A DNA stretch of 60,000 bases from Adiantum capillus-veneris (GCA_014529385.2 CM043966.1:98507587-98567586); one strand, 5' to 3'; positions 43,876 to 54,511 are shown, counted from the stretch's first letter. The notes: generated from the letters alone by a model not told the origin. Translations and numbers: made by a program.

Positions 43876-44239
43876 ACGACGTCAGTTTAGCCGTAGCTAG
43901 ATAGCATTAGTTTAGGGTTTCTCATAGCTTATGTATCATGAGACGGATTTTATACGTCTTTTTGAACCATGTATATTATTACATTTGTCACCGCAGTTCC
44001 TTTTGCCAATAAATTCTTTATGCCTATGATGTTGTACAATTGTCATTATTACATTTGCCAATCAATTCATTTTGCTTATGATGTGTACAATTGTCAATTT
44101 TGCAAACAATGCGTCTTGTGGGTGACTATTTTGGGTCTCTTATTTACCTTTGCACTTTTTTTAAAAAAGTGAATCAAGTACAATATGGTTGATGGGTGGC
44201 AGGGCATTCAATGCCCTGCCACCAAAAAAATATTCTCTC

Positions 44240-44482
44240 GGGCGTCGCTATAAGCGTCGCTATTTATGGCTCTGTAGCGTCGCTATGAGCGTCGCTATAG
44301 TCTTCTGTGAGACCGTCGCTATAGGCGTCGCTATATGCGTCGCTATATAGCGACGCTGATAGAGACGCATATAGCGACGCCTATAGCAACGCTCTCGTAG
44401 CGACGCTCGTAGCGACGGTTTTAGCGACGCCGGGGGTTATAAAAACCCAATGTATTTCCGTCGCTAACAGCGTCACAAGAGC
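44240..44482. repeat. CACTA-B right subterminal array
   Basis: Many copies of GCGTCGCTAT and ATAGCGACGC switch orientation near 44350, as in CACTA-A. 43876-44239 is AT-rich with no gene seen. Confidence 0.92.
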
Positions 44483-44503
44483 ACACAACCTCTTGTAGTG
44501 CTT

Positions 44504-44971
44504 CAAACATTGCCCTTAATTAATTACTTAGTTCCCTTCCACCCCTCCTAGGTGGCGTACTCCGAGACGACTATGTGCATGGGTTGAACAATCATGTCTA
44601 TGCATATCCTTGGTTGGCTCTATCATGATTCAAAGATCAATGCAATTCAAACCATTATGTTGTGCAAGAGTTGGGTCTTGAGTAATTAACTCAAGGTTTC
44701 ATGTTGTTGTTTCCCAAAGAGCAAATCTTGTAGCTTGTGTGTTCTTTACTTTATTGTACCGTCGGATGCTTTGGCAAAGAGAAAATCTTGTAGCTTGTGT
44801 GCTCTTTACTTTATTGTACCGTCGGATGCTTTGGCATGCTAATTTTCTGAGCTTTCAGTATCAATGATGACGGTTGCTGAGCTTTAACTTGCCACTAGTA
44901 TCTTGGTTTTTTATTGATGAGCTGTTGTGGTTGAGTGTTTTGAGACTTAACTCTCCACTGTTTCATTGGTT
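44504..44971. repeat. Noncoding sequence with a 60-bp tandem duplication
   Basis: Two 60-bp units, about 44715-44774 and 44775-44834, differ at very few positions (GCAAATC/GAAAATC, GTTCTTT/GCTCTTT) and share TTGTAGCTTGTGTG and ACCGTCGGATGCTTTGGC. No gene is seen. Confidence 0.8.
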
Positions 44972-45640
44972 TTACATTTTGTGGAGAAGATAAGTACTCT
45001 TTTTCCTCCAACTCCATCTTGTTTTAGGTTCCCTACTTGAAAATGCTCTTCTTTGTGTCTCTAACTTTGGAACCTTCTTCGGTACGGTAGATGATGTCTT
45101 GGAAACCCAAATTTGAGACAACTTGTCCGTGGGTTCTGCTTTTGGTACCCAGATATGCCTGACTCCTTGCATGCTACTTGTAGCATTTGCTTATCTAGAG
45201 AATGAAGAGGATTGATTTCTTTGTGGTTTGTTCTATTGGTTATCTCTTTTCCATTCTTCTTTGCTTGGTGCAATTGAAACAATGAGTTGTCCGCCTTTAG
45301 GTGATAGCTTGAGTTGATTGGTATCCCAATCTGGTACTACCTTATACATCCGCATCCATGAGATTCCAAGAATCATTGTTTCATTTGTGTGTTCATCTCG
45401 AAAGCATACAAACTGATGAGGGCATGAACATCCATATACTATCACATTTAAGTTGACTACTCCCAGTGCCGGTGTTGGGTTCTTGTTGCATCCTTTGATA
45501 GCTGATATTCATGATGTCAAAGACTGATTCGTTGCTTTCTTGTACGTGGAATAACTGATTGCATTTACTCGAGCTCATGTATCGACCAATGTATTTGTGC
45601 TATGATTGTTTAGGTGTACTTTGATACGAAGGTCCATTCC
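44972..45640 (-). pseudogene. Second protease-like domain downstream of R4 integrase
   Basis: One minus-strand phase reads KVHLNNHSTNTLVDT, then a TGA where G is expected in D-T-G-A, then ARVNAISYST. Frame 45233-45445 continues with VCFRDEHTNETMILGISWMRMYKVVPDWDTNQLKL, including the I-L-G motif and W-M. This is a retropepsin fold with a D-T-(stop)-A active site. A basic linker with HIWVPK and QIWVSK follows (44972-45172). It differs from the DSGA protease at 49613-50217. It may be an extra domain of the same element or a fragment of another element joined here. Confidence 0.6.
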
Positions 45641-45789
45641 ATCTAACCATTCATCATTTGTTGACATTCCATTCTTCTGTAATTACCACAGTCGTTCATC
45701 TAGTTTTAGAGTGTTAATGGGAATAGGTATTTGTTAATTTTTGAGATCAGATTTCCTTTTGAGTTCTCAAAGTTGAGTTTCCTCTTGAG

Positions 45790-46911
45790 CTTCATCAATG
45801 ACCTGCTATTGTTTTATCTTTCTTTGCTTTGCTGCATGCATCTTTTCTAGCAATTCATTGGTTAGTGGAAAATTGTACTTGTTTAAACGGCATCCACTAA
45901 TCCAATTAGCCATTGCTTCACCATCTAGAGTGGACAACTTAACTGCTCCACTTGGAGATATGTCTTCAATGATAAACGGTCCATTTTCCTTTTTCTTTAA
46001 CTTGGGAATGTGTTGCTTAAGGGAATAGACTAAAACTAAGTCTCCTTTTTTTGAAGATTTTAGTGACTAGATATGATTCAAAAAATTGTTTCCATTTCCT
46101 TTTTTGTGCATAGATGTGAGCTACAGTTGTTAGTTTTTGCTCACCAAGCTTTTCTAAATCTTCAAGCCTTTCTGACAATTCATGTCCGGTCCACTCAATA
46201 TCCTTAGCTACCCTTAGTGTCGGTAATAGAAATTATATCGGCAGTATGGCATCAAGACCATAAACAAGGTTAAAGGGTGTAGCATTTAAAGCTATCTTGA
46301 ATGAAACTCTATAAGCCATAGAGTGGCATGGAGATTTGTTTCTCAATCAGTCTGTCCTGAACTAGCCACTTTAGTCAATACCGAGAAGAGAATCTTATTC
46401 ATGTCCTCATCTTGTCCATTTTCTTGTGGGTGATAGGGAGCCGATTTGTTATGGATGACCATAAATTCATTAAGCTTATACTCAATTACCTCATTGAGGA
46501 AATGAGCTCCCCTATCACTAACAATTTCTATTGGCAATTCATATCTTGTGAACACATTGTCATACAAGAATGCAGCTATGGTTCAGGCATCATTCTTTTG
46601 AGTTGCCTTGGCCTCTGCCTACTTGGTCAAAAATCCCATAGCTACAATGATATATTGAGCTTGGGTTCCATAAGGAGGTGGTTGTATTGGCCCAACAAAG
46701 TCTATACCCCATTTTGCAAAAGCTCTAGCCCCCATCATTGGTCTTAAAGGCATGCTATCTACACGAGTTGGAATTTTTGCTCGTTGACATGCATCACAAC
46801 TTCGAACATATTTCTTGGCATTTGTAAAAAATTTTGGCCACCATATGCCTGCCATTAAGATTTCTCTAGTGGTGGTTTCAGTAGAAAAGTGACCTCTAGC
46901 TAATCCATCAT
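45790..46911 (-). pseudogene. R4 integrase: zinc domain 2, catalytic core and C-terminal domain
   Basis: Minus strand. It begins with H-D-G-L-A-R-G-H and CDAC (HHCC zinc domain, 46911-46780), then the core: first D in WGIDFVGP (46702), second D in IVSDRGAHF, and E in GQDEDMNK 36 residues later, i.e. D,D35E. The C-terminal part reads LRVAKDIEWTGHELSERLEDL, FKKGDLVLVYSL and KKKENGPFIIEDI (GPF-type domain), ending near 45800. Integrase inserts the DNA copy into the chromosome. At least three stops or shifts break it (46619, 46343 and near 46235). Confidence 0.88.
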
Positions 46912-47361
46912 GTGCTTGTTCTATAATGGGAATATATTTGTCTTCATTTGCTTAAAGACAAAAATGTTGATCCTTACCCTTCGATACAATTGGTTCCCAA
47001 TAAGAGCATAATACCTTGCGTCAATTTCCATTGCTCTTTGGCAGCATTTACTCATATCCTTAGGAAATGTTTGGCTTGATAAGTAAGTAACTAGATAGTT
47101 ACTCCACTTAGGAACGAGAGATATTTGGAACAATGTCACATGAGGTATGGATGCTTGTTTTTGGTAGTGAGGAATTTTCTTTACAAATGAGTGAACATCA
47201 CTCCTCATGGTTGGACAAAATACTCCAAGTTTCAAGATCCGCTGCATAGTTTATTTTTCCGCAAAGTGAGGTCCTACTATGGTAATATGTGCTTGACTTA
47301 GGTATTGGGTTTTCTCCTCAGGATTAATCCACAAAATCAATATTCCATCTCAATTTCTTTT
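46912..47361 (-). pseudogene. R4 first zinc-binding domain and spacer before integrase
   Basis: Minus-strand frame around 46921-47340 reads AHITIVGPHFAEK, then RILKLGVFCPTMRSDVHSFVKK and IPHYQKQ, the shape of an HHCC domain in which the C-x2-C has decayed to I-x2-Y. It is followed by LFQISLVPKWSNYLVTYLSSQTFP and IDARYYALIGNQLYRR. The complete HHCC domain then follows at 46911. Two such domains in a row are present in one Pol. Confidence 0.65.
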
Positions 47362-47772
47362 TTATAGCCTTCTAGCTAGTACTTGATACATAGCTGATTG
47401 CTCAATTAATTTGGGTGTAATATGAAGTGGTATGTGCAGATCCACTTGAGCTATGGTCATTAATGAAACCATATTTTTCAACCATCGGGGTATCATTTCC
47501 ACAGAGAATAGATATGCATCTAGTAGATGATCGTCTACCCCTTTTGTTGGTTCTCCTAAAATAATCCTTGACAAATGATCTGCTCTTTGGTGAGTGGTGC
47601 CCTTTTTTACACCCACAGTGAAATCAAATTCAAAAAGAATGATGAACCATCTCAATATTCTTCCTGTGTTGCATGGCTTACTGACCAAGTACAATAAGGC
47701 TTGGTGGTCCACAAAGAACACAAACTTGCTAGCTAATAGGTAATGTCTATAATTTTTTAGGACATAGATCAT
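47362..47772 (-). pseudogene. R4 RNase H, C-terminal part
   Basis: Frame of 136 codons: VLKNYRHYLLASKFVFFVDHQALLYLVSKP includes the V-D-H motif with a catalytic D, then GRILRWFIILFEFDFTV and THQRADHLSRI. A helical tail leads to the zinc domain. The N-terminal VDAS part is in the preceding frame (end of 47877-48602). Confidence 0.82.
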
Positions 47773-47876
47773 TTATAATCCTTCCCTTTTGGTGGTTGTA
47801 TAGTTTTTATCTTCCATATTCAACTATCTACTAGCACAAGAAATAGGAAAATCAATTTTTCCATGTCTTGGTTAAG

Positions 47877-48474
47877 CTAGTAGCACCCAATGGAAAAATT
47901 GGAAGCATCAACATGTATGTGAAATATCTTATTCCAATTTGGTACTTTCAATATTGGGGCTGATGTGAGGGCTTGCTTAAGCTTCATGAAGGATAATTCA
48001 CACTCATCAATCCATTCAAAGAGTGTAATCAAGTTGTACATGGGTTTTGCAATCATAGCATACATGTAAATGAATTGTCTGTAATACCCACAATGTCCCA
48101 TGAGAGCTTGAACCCCTTTGATTGTTGTTGGTTTAGGCAATTCAATAGTAACATGAATTTTATATATATCAGTAGCTATGCCATTTTTAGACATTATATG
48201 TCCAAGAATCTTTCCGTGTCTGCCCATAAATGTGCACTTTTTAGGATTTAAGTAAATCCTATAAAGTCTACATTTTTTGAATACCTTTTTGAGGTGTTCA
48301 AAATGATCAGCCCGGATTGACGAATGTACACATAGATCATCCATATATACTTCCAAGAAATTCCAAAGATATTCTTTAAAAGCATGGCTCATCAATCTTT
48401 GAAAGGTGGCAACAACATTAGTTAACCCAAAAGGCCAAACCCGAGAGGAAAAAATACCCCATTCAGTTGCAAAG
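47877..48474 (-). CDS. R4 reverse transcriptase, palm and thumb part
   Basis: Open frame from the junction at about 48474 to 47877 (it also extends upstream into unrelated copia sequence to 48602). It reads FATEWGIFSSRVWPFGLTNVVATFQRLMSH, the catalytic box VYMDDLCVHS, LNPKKCTFM, KILGHIMSKNGI, and ends with FHIHVDASNFSIG, the start of RNase H. The fingers are missing because copia sequence replaces them. It belongs to the same lineage as R1. Confidence 0.87.
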
Positions 48475-48935
48475 GCACCCTTTGACACAAGAACATGTTG
48501 CATCATGTACCCACATAGGGTAATTGTCCCCATCCAATCTGTCTTCAGCAGCAAACATCTTGAACACATCTTTGTTGTTGTCGACCATGGTAAATGTTGC
48601 ACCTGATGTGAAAACTACTCGAAAAGAGGAGAAACAAAGCGAAAACAACATGTGCTATATAGCACAAACAGTAGAAGACTGTAAGAAACCTGCTATGAGA
48701 AAAATGGCATTGACAAAATTGTGCACAAAAGGACGAAATAGCTTGTATAGTACTACTTGCATTGGAAATGGAGGCCAAAATGAGCCCGAATAAAAAATCT
48801 GAGCAGATTGAGCTCTGCAAGCATACCAAAAAAAGTTTTATCGACTTGTGAATGCTCGCCAAAGCTCACAAAAATCAAAGAAAGTGAGCATGCATGTGCT
48901 AGAGCTGCTGGCGACTAAGCTCGGGAGGACACAAC
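48471..48935 (-). pseudogene. Ty1/copia leader and start of Gag, fused to R4 reverse transcriptase
   Basis: Minus strand downstream of the PBS: about 290 bp of leader, then MVDNNKDVFKMFAAEDRLDGDNYPMW, the standard start of copia Gag (L-D-G-x-N-Y-x-x-W). A one-base shift leads to YMMQHVLVSKG, and within a few bases the sequence becomes Ty3 reverse transcriptase (AFATEWG). The rest of the copia element is absent. Confidence 0.78.
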
Positions 48936-48949
48936 TTGCTATGATACCA
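48936..48949 (-). other. Copia primer-binding site, initiator tRNA-Met type
   Basis: On the minus strand TGGTATCATAGC follows the LTR end after two bases. The usual plant copia site is TGGTATCAGAGC, one base different. Confidence 0.8.
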
Positions 48950-48951
48950 AT

Positions 48952-49166
48952 TGTTGGAATTAGGGTTAAAGGAAAACACACATACCTTAGAGAAGAGGAA
49001 GGAAGCTCAAAACACATAACAAAGAGAGCATTACTTAGTGTGCAATGGAATGATAGATAGCCCTAGAATGAATGGGTGTATATACAATGTAGGGGAGAAA
49101 AAACCTCCTAGTGAGGGAAAAAATGCCCCGGCAGTTCAAGGTGTGTTCACACACATCACTACCACA
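48952..49166 (-). repeat. Small copia-like LTR (215 bp), minus orientation
   Basis: On the plus strand TGTTGGAATTAGG... to ...CACTACCACA. Its PBS side faces lower coordinates. The same sequence in the opposite orientation is at 50682-50894. Confidence 0.8.
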
Positions 49167-49612
49167 TGTATATGGTTACAGAGTTTGTTGAACATCTGAT
49201 GTGGAGCTTGGAAGTTTTTCTCCTTCATGTATTTTCAGTTTCTCTTTTTCTGGAGTTGACCTCCTTGAAACATGGTTTTTCTATTCTTCAGGTATGTTGA
49301 TGATGACAAATTCTTGTGGTGGTTTTTCTTCCTTTGTTTGTGTCTTTTCATGGTGATCCATGAAAATACCTGTTTGTCTTGCCTGTTTTGCTTTCACACT
49401 TACGATTTTCATTAGTTTTCTTCAACATCTTTATCATAAAAAAAGGGAGTTATGCCAAAGCCTTCCTCACCACAAAACTTCATAGGGGTGATCTCATTGA
49501 CACACATCTCTAAGGTGGCAAGAATTTGATTCCACTCTAGGGTTTCCATTCATTACTTTGGGGAAGGTTCAAGTATATAATTAGAATCTTCAAATGACCT
49601 ATGCCCTTTACA
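49167..49612. other. Short noncoding stretch within R4
   Basis: T-rich sequence between the small LTR and the R4 protease, probably the decayed protease-RT linker of R4 on the minus strand. No clear frame is seen. Confidence 0.35.
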
Positions 49613-50217
49613 TCATTCTTTTGCAAGATTGTTGCATTCAAAAGCTCCACACATCCATAGATGAGCTTTAGAGTTCAACCATGTGCATACTTTAGACTTT
49701 GTAGCAATGGCTAAATCAAAATCTTCTACGGGTGTTCTCCATACATCTCTATAGTTGTGGTCTCTTACATTGATGCGAGTGGTGGTTTGCATGTGGTGCA
49801 AGTATAAATGATCATAGCCTCAGTTTTGAACCATCTATATTGACGCATGAATGGTCTTCCTTGAATAACATCATAGTTATTCTTAGTACCAAAATCTACA
49901 ACTGCAAATGTGTGCTCATACTCTATTCCACAAGAAGTTATCACCACCTACTCTAGTATACCAAAAGGCTTTGCAATGTAGCCATCAACTAATTACAATT
50001 TCATCCGTGTTCGTCTAAGGGTAGGTTTTTCCCATTTCTCCCAAATTAATTTAGTGGCAATGACAATACATGCACCACTGTCCAAAAAAGCAATGGTTTT
50101 TATTCCTTGATGCTCTATGGGAAATGTGGTGTTCCCCTCCTCACCTTTGCAATAATCTCCAATTTTATTTATAGGAACTGGCTTTGCATCCTTTTTGGGT
50201 TGGCTCCCATCCCCCAT
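49613..50217 (-). pseudogene. R4 retropepsin-like protease
   Basis: Frames 49993-50217 and 49613-49947 together read IAFLDSGACIVIATKLIWEKW (DSGA active site), then EYEHTFAVVDFGTKNNYDVIQGRPFMRQY. This aligns along its length with the R1 protease at 1309-1737. A stop or shift near 49950-49990 separates the halves. Confidence 0.83.
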
Positions 50218-50681
50218 TGTCTCAATACTTTTTTTTTCCTATTTTCTCATGACATCTATTGACATCTCTCCACATCTGAGATCTGACTTTTAATAGTTGT
50301 GTTTCCTCTCTACTATCCTTTGATCTTTTTGCTCCTTGGTCACCATACGTGGATTGCATCTTGACATCCCTCATGCCCTTGTCAAAATTGACTTCTGCAA
50401 TAGGTGCTCATTCCCATGAATGGTTTCCTTCACTAGCCGTCCTAACAATGTCCCAAAGTTCTTCAAGCCAATCACGTTTGACTTCTTTTACGGTAGGAGG
50501 TATATGATAAATAGATTCATTTGTTGTGTTTGCTACCACTCATTGAACTTCTCTTGCTCCACAAGTAATCGTGTTCCCATTCCCTTGAGGATGTAGCACA
50601 TCTTTTTTTCCCTCTTTCTCACCTTGTTCATTTGATCTCTTTTTGTGACTCTTTTTGTGAGCCCCGTTATTAGCTAAAACT
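50218..50681 (-). pseudogene. R4 Gag-Pol linker, decayed
   Basis: Low-complexity charged frames on the minus strand, corresponding by position to 1655-2342 of R1. No motif is seen. Confidence 0.35.
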
Positions 50682-50894
50682 TGTGGCAGTGATGTGTGTG
50701 AACACACTTAGGACCTTCGAGGCATTGTCTCCTCACTAGGAGGTTTTTCCCTCGTGCATTGTATATATGCCCATCACTCTAGGGCTAACTTATCTTTCCA
50801 TCACACATTAAGTAATACTACTCTCTATTGTGCACCTTGAGCTTCTTCATCTTCTCCAAGTTGTGTGTGTTTCCCTGCAACCCTACTTCCAACA
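50682..50894 (+). repeat. Small copia-like LTR (213 bp), plus orientation
   Basis: TGTGGCAGTGATG... to ...CTTCCAACA. It aligns with the reverse complement of 48952-49166 along its whole length. No PBS follows it and the flanking 5-mers (AAACT and AGCTT) are not a perfect duplication, so it is either a solo LTR with decayed flanks or one end of a truncated element. Confidence 0.75.
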
Positions 50895-51186
50895 AGCTTT
50901 TTGCACCATCAATATGTAGATCTGTAGAATCTTGAACCTTAGCATTTTTGCATGCAAACACACTCTAACCCCAAAATGGGTGTCAGAAAGTGCTTGAAAT
51001 TGAGATCTAGCTCCACAATTACATGCCAAAGGACTGTATGGAACCTTGAAATTCACAATCTCCAAAAGGAATCACCTCAATCGGACAATGGATCCTAGGA
51101 GTATTATCCAAGCAAAAATTGGCACGTTGGTGGAGGTTCCATTAGCGCTTGAGCAGTCCCAATCAGAGTTTTTCACATCTCCAACC
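50895..51186. other. Unassigned sequence after the small LTR
   Basis: About 290 bp with no frame or motif. It does not match R1, so it may be internal sequence of the copia-like insertion. Confidence 0.3.
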
Positions 51187-51760
51187 TCAACTTTTTCCTC
51201 TCTCCATTGTATAATTCATCCATCGATGCTCCATGGTCTGGCAATTGTCTACTCTTGCTTCATATGACTTCCAAATGTCTTCCAATGGCTCAAACTTATT
51301 ATCGACTAGAATTGAACCTCTTGAACTACCATCTTTTGGCTCTACTTTGCTTGGATTTGGTACTTCTTGAGGTATTTCTTCTATTATCACACTAGATGAA
51401 GACTTTATCAATTACTATAGTTTCTCTCAAGCTTGTGAAAACTTAGGTCTAATAGCCTTTAGCTTCCGGCCTATTGTACTGGGCTCTAATTTTATCTCTC
51501 ATAAACTTTCTTTGCTGATTTTGCACTCACAAACTTGTTAAAGTCATCACTAATTTTCTCGCTTGTTGCTATTTTCTTTGCTCGTGCTCTTGTTACCACC
51601 TTCAATGAAACTTTTACATTTGAGTCAGATCCACTTGAAGAGGGTATGACCTCCACAATGCTCACCATCACTTTTTCTTCCTTATCTAGGTTTCTAAGGA
51701 CAATCCTCATATAAATGTTTAATTCCACATTCATCACAATGTCCATGTGAAGCACTCCCT
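51187..51760 (-). pseudogene. R4 Gag-Pol linker
   Basis: Frames 51492-51755 and 51187-51411 read VVTRARAKKIATSEKISDD and EPLEDIWKSYEARVDNCQTMEHRWMNY, which correspond to the R1 linker at 9391-9969 (VTRAQAQRM, LKAYEAILKKNQTQEQRWMTY). No named domain. Confidence 0.65.
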
Positions 51761-51904
51761 GCTACTTGCAAAGAATTAACAGTCACATTAGGATATTTTT
51801 TGCGTCATTAGCTTGGCTTGTTGATCAATTCCTAGCCAAATGGCCTCCTTAACATTTGAAAATAGGTCCTGGGGCTCTTGGTTTCCTTGATTGCCAGGAA
51901 GATG

Positions 51905-52122
51905 GTATCTAGGGATACTTGTTTTGTTTAGCCTCTCCTTGATTGCCTATGAAGATTAGTGTTCCCTAGCTCAATGTAAGCCGTTTGCTTGGAGAGAGGC
52001 TTTCTATTCAAAACAAGTATCTAGGGATACTTGTTTTGTTTAGCCTCTCCCTGATTGGCTATGAAGATTAGTGTTCCCTAGCTCAATGTCAGCCCTCTGC
52101 TTGGAGAGAGGCTTTCTATTCT
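51905..52122. repeat. 112-bp tandem duplication in R4 with a hairpin at the junction
   Basis: Two copies (from 51905 and from 52017) share GTATCTAGGGATACTTG, CCCTAGCTCAATGT and GGAGAGAGGCTTTCTATTC. At the junction, 52009-52020 (CAAAACAAGTAT) and 52027-52038 (ATACTTGTTTTG) are perfect inverted repeats around CTAGGG. Confidence 0.85.
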
Positions 52123-52399
52123 TGATAGAGGATTACTTGAGGATGCAACAAGATTCGCATGGTCATATGACTCCATAACCCTTCACGGGTTAGGATCATG
52201 TACATGGTGGTATGTATAACTTTCCTCTTTGTAATATGTGTGTACTGGCACTAAGGAATTCTTTTCAGAGTATTGGTATGGATACACATACCTCACAGCT
52301 ACCTAGTCTTCAACTAGCAAGTTGTCAAAACACTGGTTTTAGTATTTCAACTCCTAGTTGAGGATTCATCAGTGTGTTAGGATGGTACTACAGGTTAGG

Positions 52400-52775
52400 T
52401 TGATAAGGCCTTTCCTTAACTTGACCTCTATTGTAGTAATAGTCCTCAGTGACATGGTTAGTCCACTTTTTCTCAATGGCATACCACTTTTATCTAGGAT
52501 ATGGCTTGGGAAACACAATAAATTGATGTGTTAGCAAATGATTATCTCCACATGTCAAGCAACATCTCAACAGTGGTATTCTCTCATTCTGAACTCTCAA
52601 GTTTAGATCCATTCCTTTATAAGTTTCTCACCAAGATGATACACATTGACTTACTATTGTGTTGGTGTTGTTCTCATTGTATTTTGCATCACTAGCTATA
52701 TCTCAAGGGTCATTAAGGGTAGTATCATTATTGTGTGCTACCTCTCTATAGATTGTGCAATTGTCAAGTTATGGC
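52400..52775 (-). pseudogene. R4 Gag C-terminal part; N-terminal capsid missing
   Basis: The minus-strand text KWYAIEKKWTNHVTEDYYYNRGQVKERPY matches the R1 Gag tail. An IYREVAHNNDTTLND-like stretch near 52700-52765 corresponds to the R1 segment with DNCAVYKEG. Above about 52775 the capsid core expected from R1 is absent and the palindrome-bearing region starts instead. Confidence 0.6.
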
Positions 52776-54400
52776 CGTTTTTGTGAGAACTAGTTTTCAC
52801 TTGCAGCACAAAACTGCTTGTCACTTCAGCTTTGTTGGGTATTTTTGGCCCAAGCTTAATCACTAAAATGTATAGGACATGCACAACAAAGTCACCAAGT
52901 CTTGTCAAATTCTGGCCCCTATAGCTGGTAGCTTGAAGAAAATTGTGATTTTCTCCTCAAGGTAAATTTTTGCAACTTTTTTCATTTTTTTCAAGTTCAC
53001 TGGGTTCCCCACTCTTAGTATACCCTGTTTATAATGTTCTGATCTTTTTGGTCAAGGAAAAAATAGAAAATTACAGTTTTAATGTGTGCTACCACATTGT
53101 TTTTCTTAGATCTTGCACTCTCAATGTCCAAATAACACCAAATTTTGATTGTGCACTTAACACATCATGTACTACAGGCACACCAAACTTGACCCCAATC
53201 TTACAGCCTTTTGGAATACTTGAGAAAAAAACGCAATTTTCTCCCTCAAGATGCTTTTTTGACAACTTTTTTACTTTGGTTGGGTTCCCTAGCTTATGAA
53301 TAGATTACTCATCATTATTTGTTCAATTTGGAGTTTCAAAAGGTTCCCTAACCCTATTTTGGAAATTTTAGAGTTCTTTTCTGACTAATTTGAGCCTTAC
53401 CTATGATTTGAGTGTCCAAATGTGATTTTAAAAGACGAGTGAATTTCTCACGCCAAGGCCTAAGAGCACACCAAGTTTTAGCTATGTTTGACTATTTTTA
53501 ACAACTTTCAAGAAAAAAACACGATTTTCTCCTTAGATCAACAGAGATTTGTCAAAAAATGTAGATTTTTCTCTTTTGCTAGGTTCTCCACTCTTTCTAG
53601 ATCTCATCTACCAAATTTGGTTCACTTTTGATCTCTTTTGAATGTTCTACCAGTTTTAGCTTTTTCTAGCACTTTTTGACTAGGGTTTGGTCTAACCTCA
53701 TGTGAAAATTTCCAATTTCAACTTTTTCTTGATGAGTGTGATCCTTGCATTAAGAGATCCCTTTGGTCTAAATCTTGGGAAAAAATTATTCTTCTTTCAG
53801 GTAGCTGGGAGAAAATTGCAATTTTATTTCTCTACTCCTACTTCTGACAATTTTTTTTCAACTTTGACTTGACAGGGGTTCTTGCATCAAGGCCTACCAC
53901 TGAACCAAATCTTAGCCAAACATTCTTTCTCTACCTGGTGTCTAGGGAGAAAATTGTGATTTTCTCCTCTGCTAATGCTTTTGACAACTCTTTTCAACTC
54001 TTGCAAATTCCCAAGTGTTTTACCTTCTTTCAAGCGTACACTCACTAAATTTCATAGTGTATGGTCCATTGGTTTGAGTTTTATCCCAATTTTAGCAATT
54101 TCTTATTCTAAAAGTTGAGATTTGACCTTACTCTCACACTATGAGTTTTGATTTAATGGCTTGCTTTCTTAGGTCAAGTAGAACCTTTTTCCCAACTCTT
54201 GCCAGGTTTTGACTCCTGTAGTTGGTATCTCGGCAAAAATAGCAATTTTCTTCCTTTGCTACTACTTCTTATAACTTTTTCAACTTTGACTTGATAGTGG
54301 TGGTTCTTGCATCAAGACCTACCACTTATGTGATCCACTCATCTAGATTCTCTTCTCATTAGGAAAAATATGGACTCTCCTTGGGCCTTTTTGATTAGTG
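52776..54400 (-). promoter_or_regulatory. R4 leader-like region with degenerate repeats, each with a palindrome
   Basis: T-rich on the plus strand, no coding. Six repeats each contain a palindrome of the type GGAGAAAAT-TGTG-ATTTTCTCC followed by a T-rich stretch and GGGTTCCCYAG-like text. Confidence 0.55.
52935..54258. repeat. Six copies of a GAGAAAAT...ATTTTCTC palindrome in the R4 leader
   Basis: Copies at about 52937-52954, 53222-53243, 53511-53532, 53812-53830, 53946-53967 and 54234-54252. The fifth is perfect with 9-bp arms around TGTG. The fourth has a perfect 14-bp core AAAATTGCAATTTT. The others have 6-7 bp arms with changed centres. Start-to-start spacing is about 285, 289, 301, 134 and 288 bp. 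Confidence 0.75.
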
Positions 54401-54503
54401 AAGGCTTAAGGGAGAACATTCTCAGGGCTCTTGGGATATCACCTAGAGGGGGAGGAATGGTAGGGATGCAGCCTAATTGTCTCCCTCTTCAATTCTTGGT
54501 TCT

Positions 54504-54511
54504 GGGGGGGT

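Larger units (their letters stand above)
37480..44500 (+). mobile_element. CACTA-B: full-length En/Spm-type transposon
   Basis: Left end CACTACAAGAGG at 37480, right end CCTCTTGTAGTG at 44500, target duplication CTT (37477-37479 and 44501-44503). 7021 bp with subterminal arrays, captured HMA fragment, conserved hairpin block, tnp2 gene in six exons and tnpA-like gene in three. It is the best-preserved CACTA element here, but a single-base deletion in tnp2 exon 2 breaks the main frame. It is almost identical to CACTA-A outside the region deleted in A. Confidence 0.96.
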
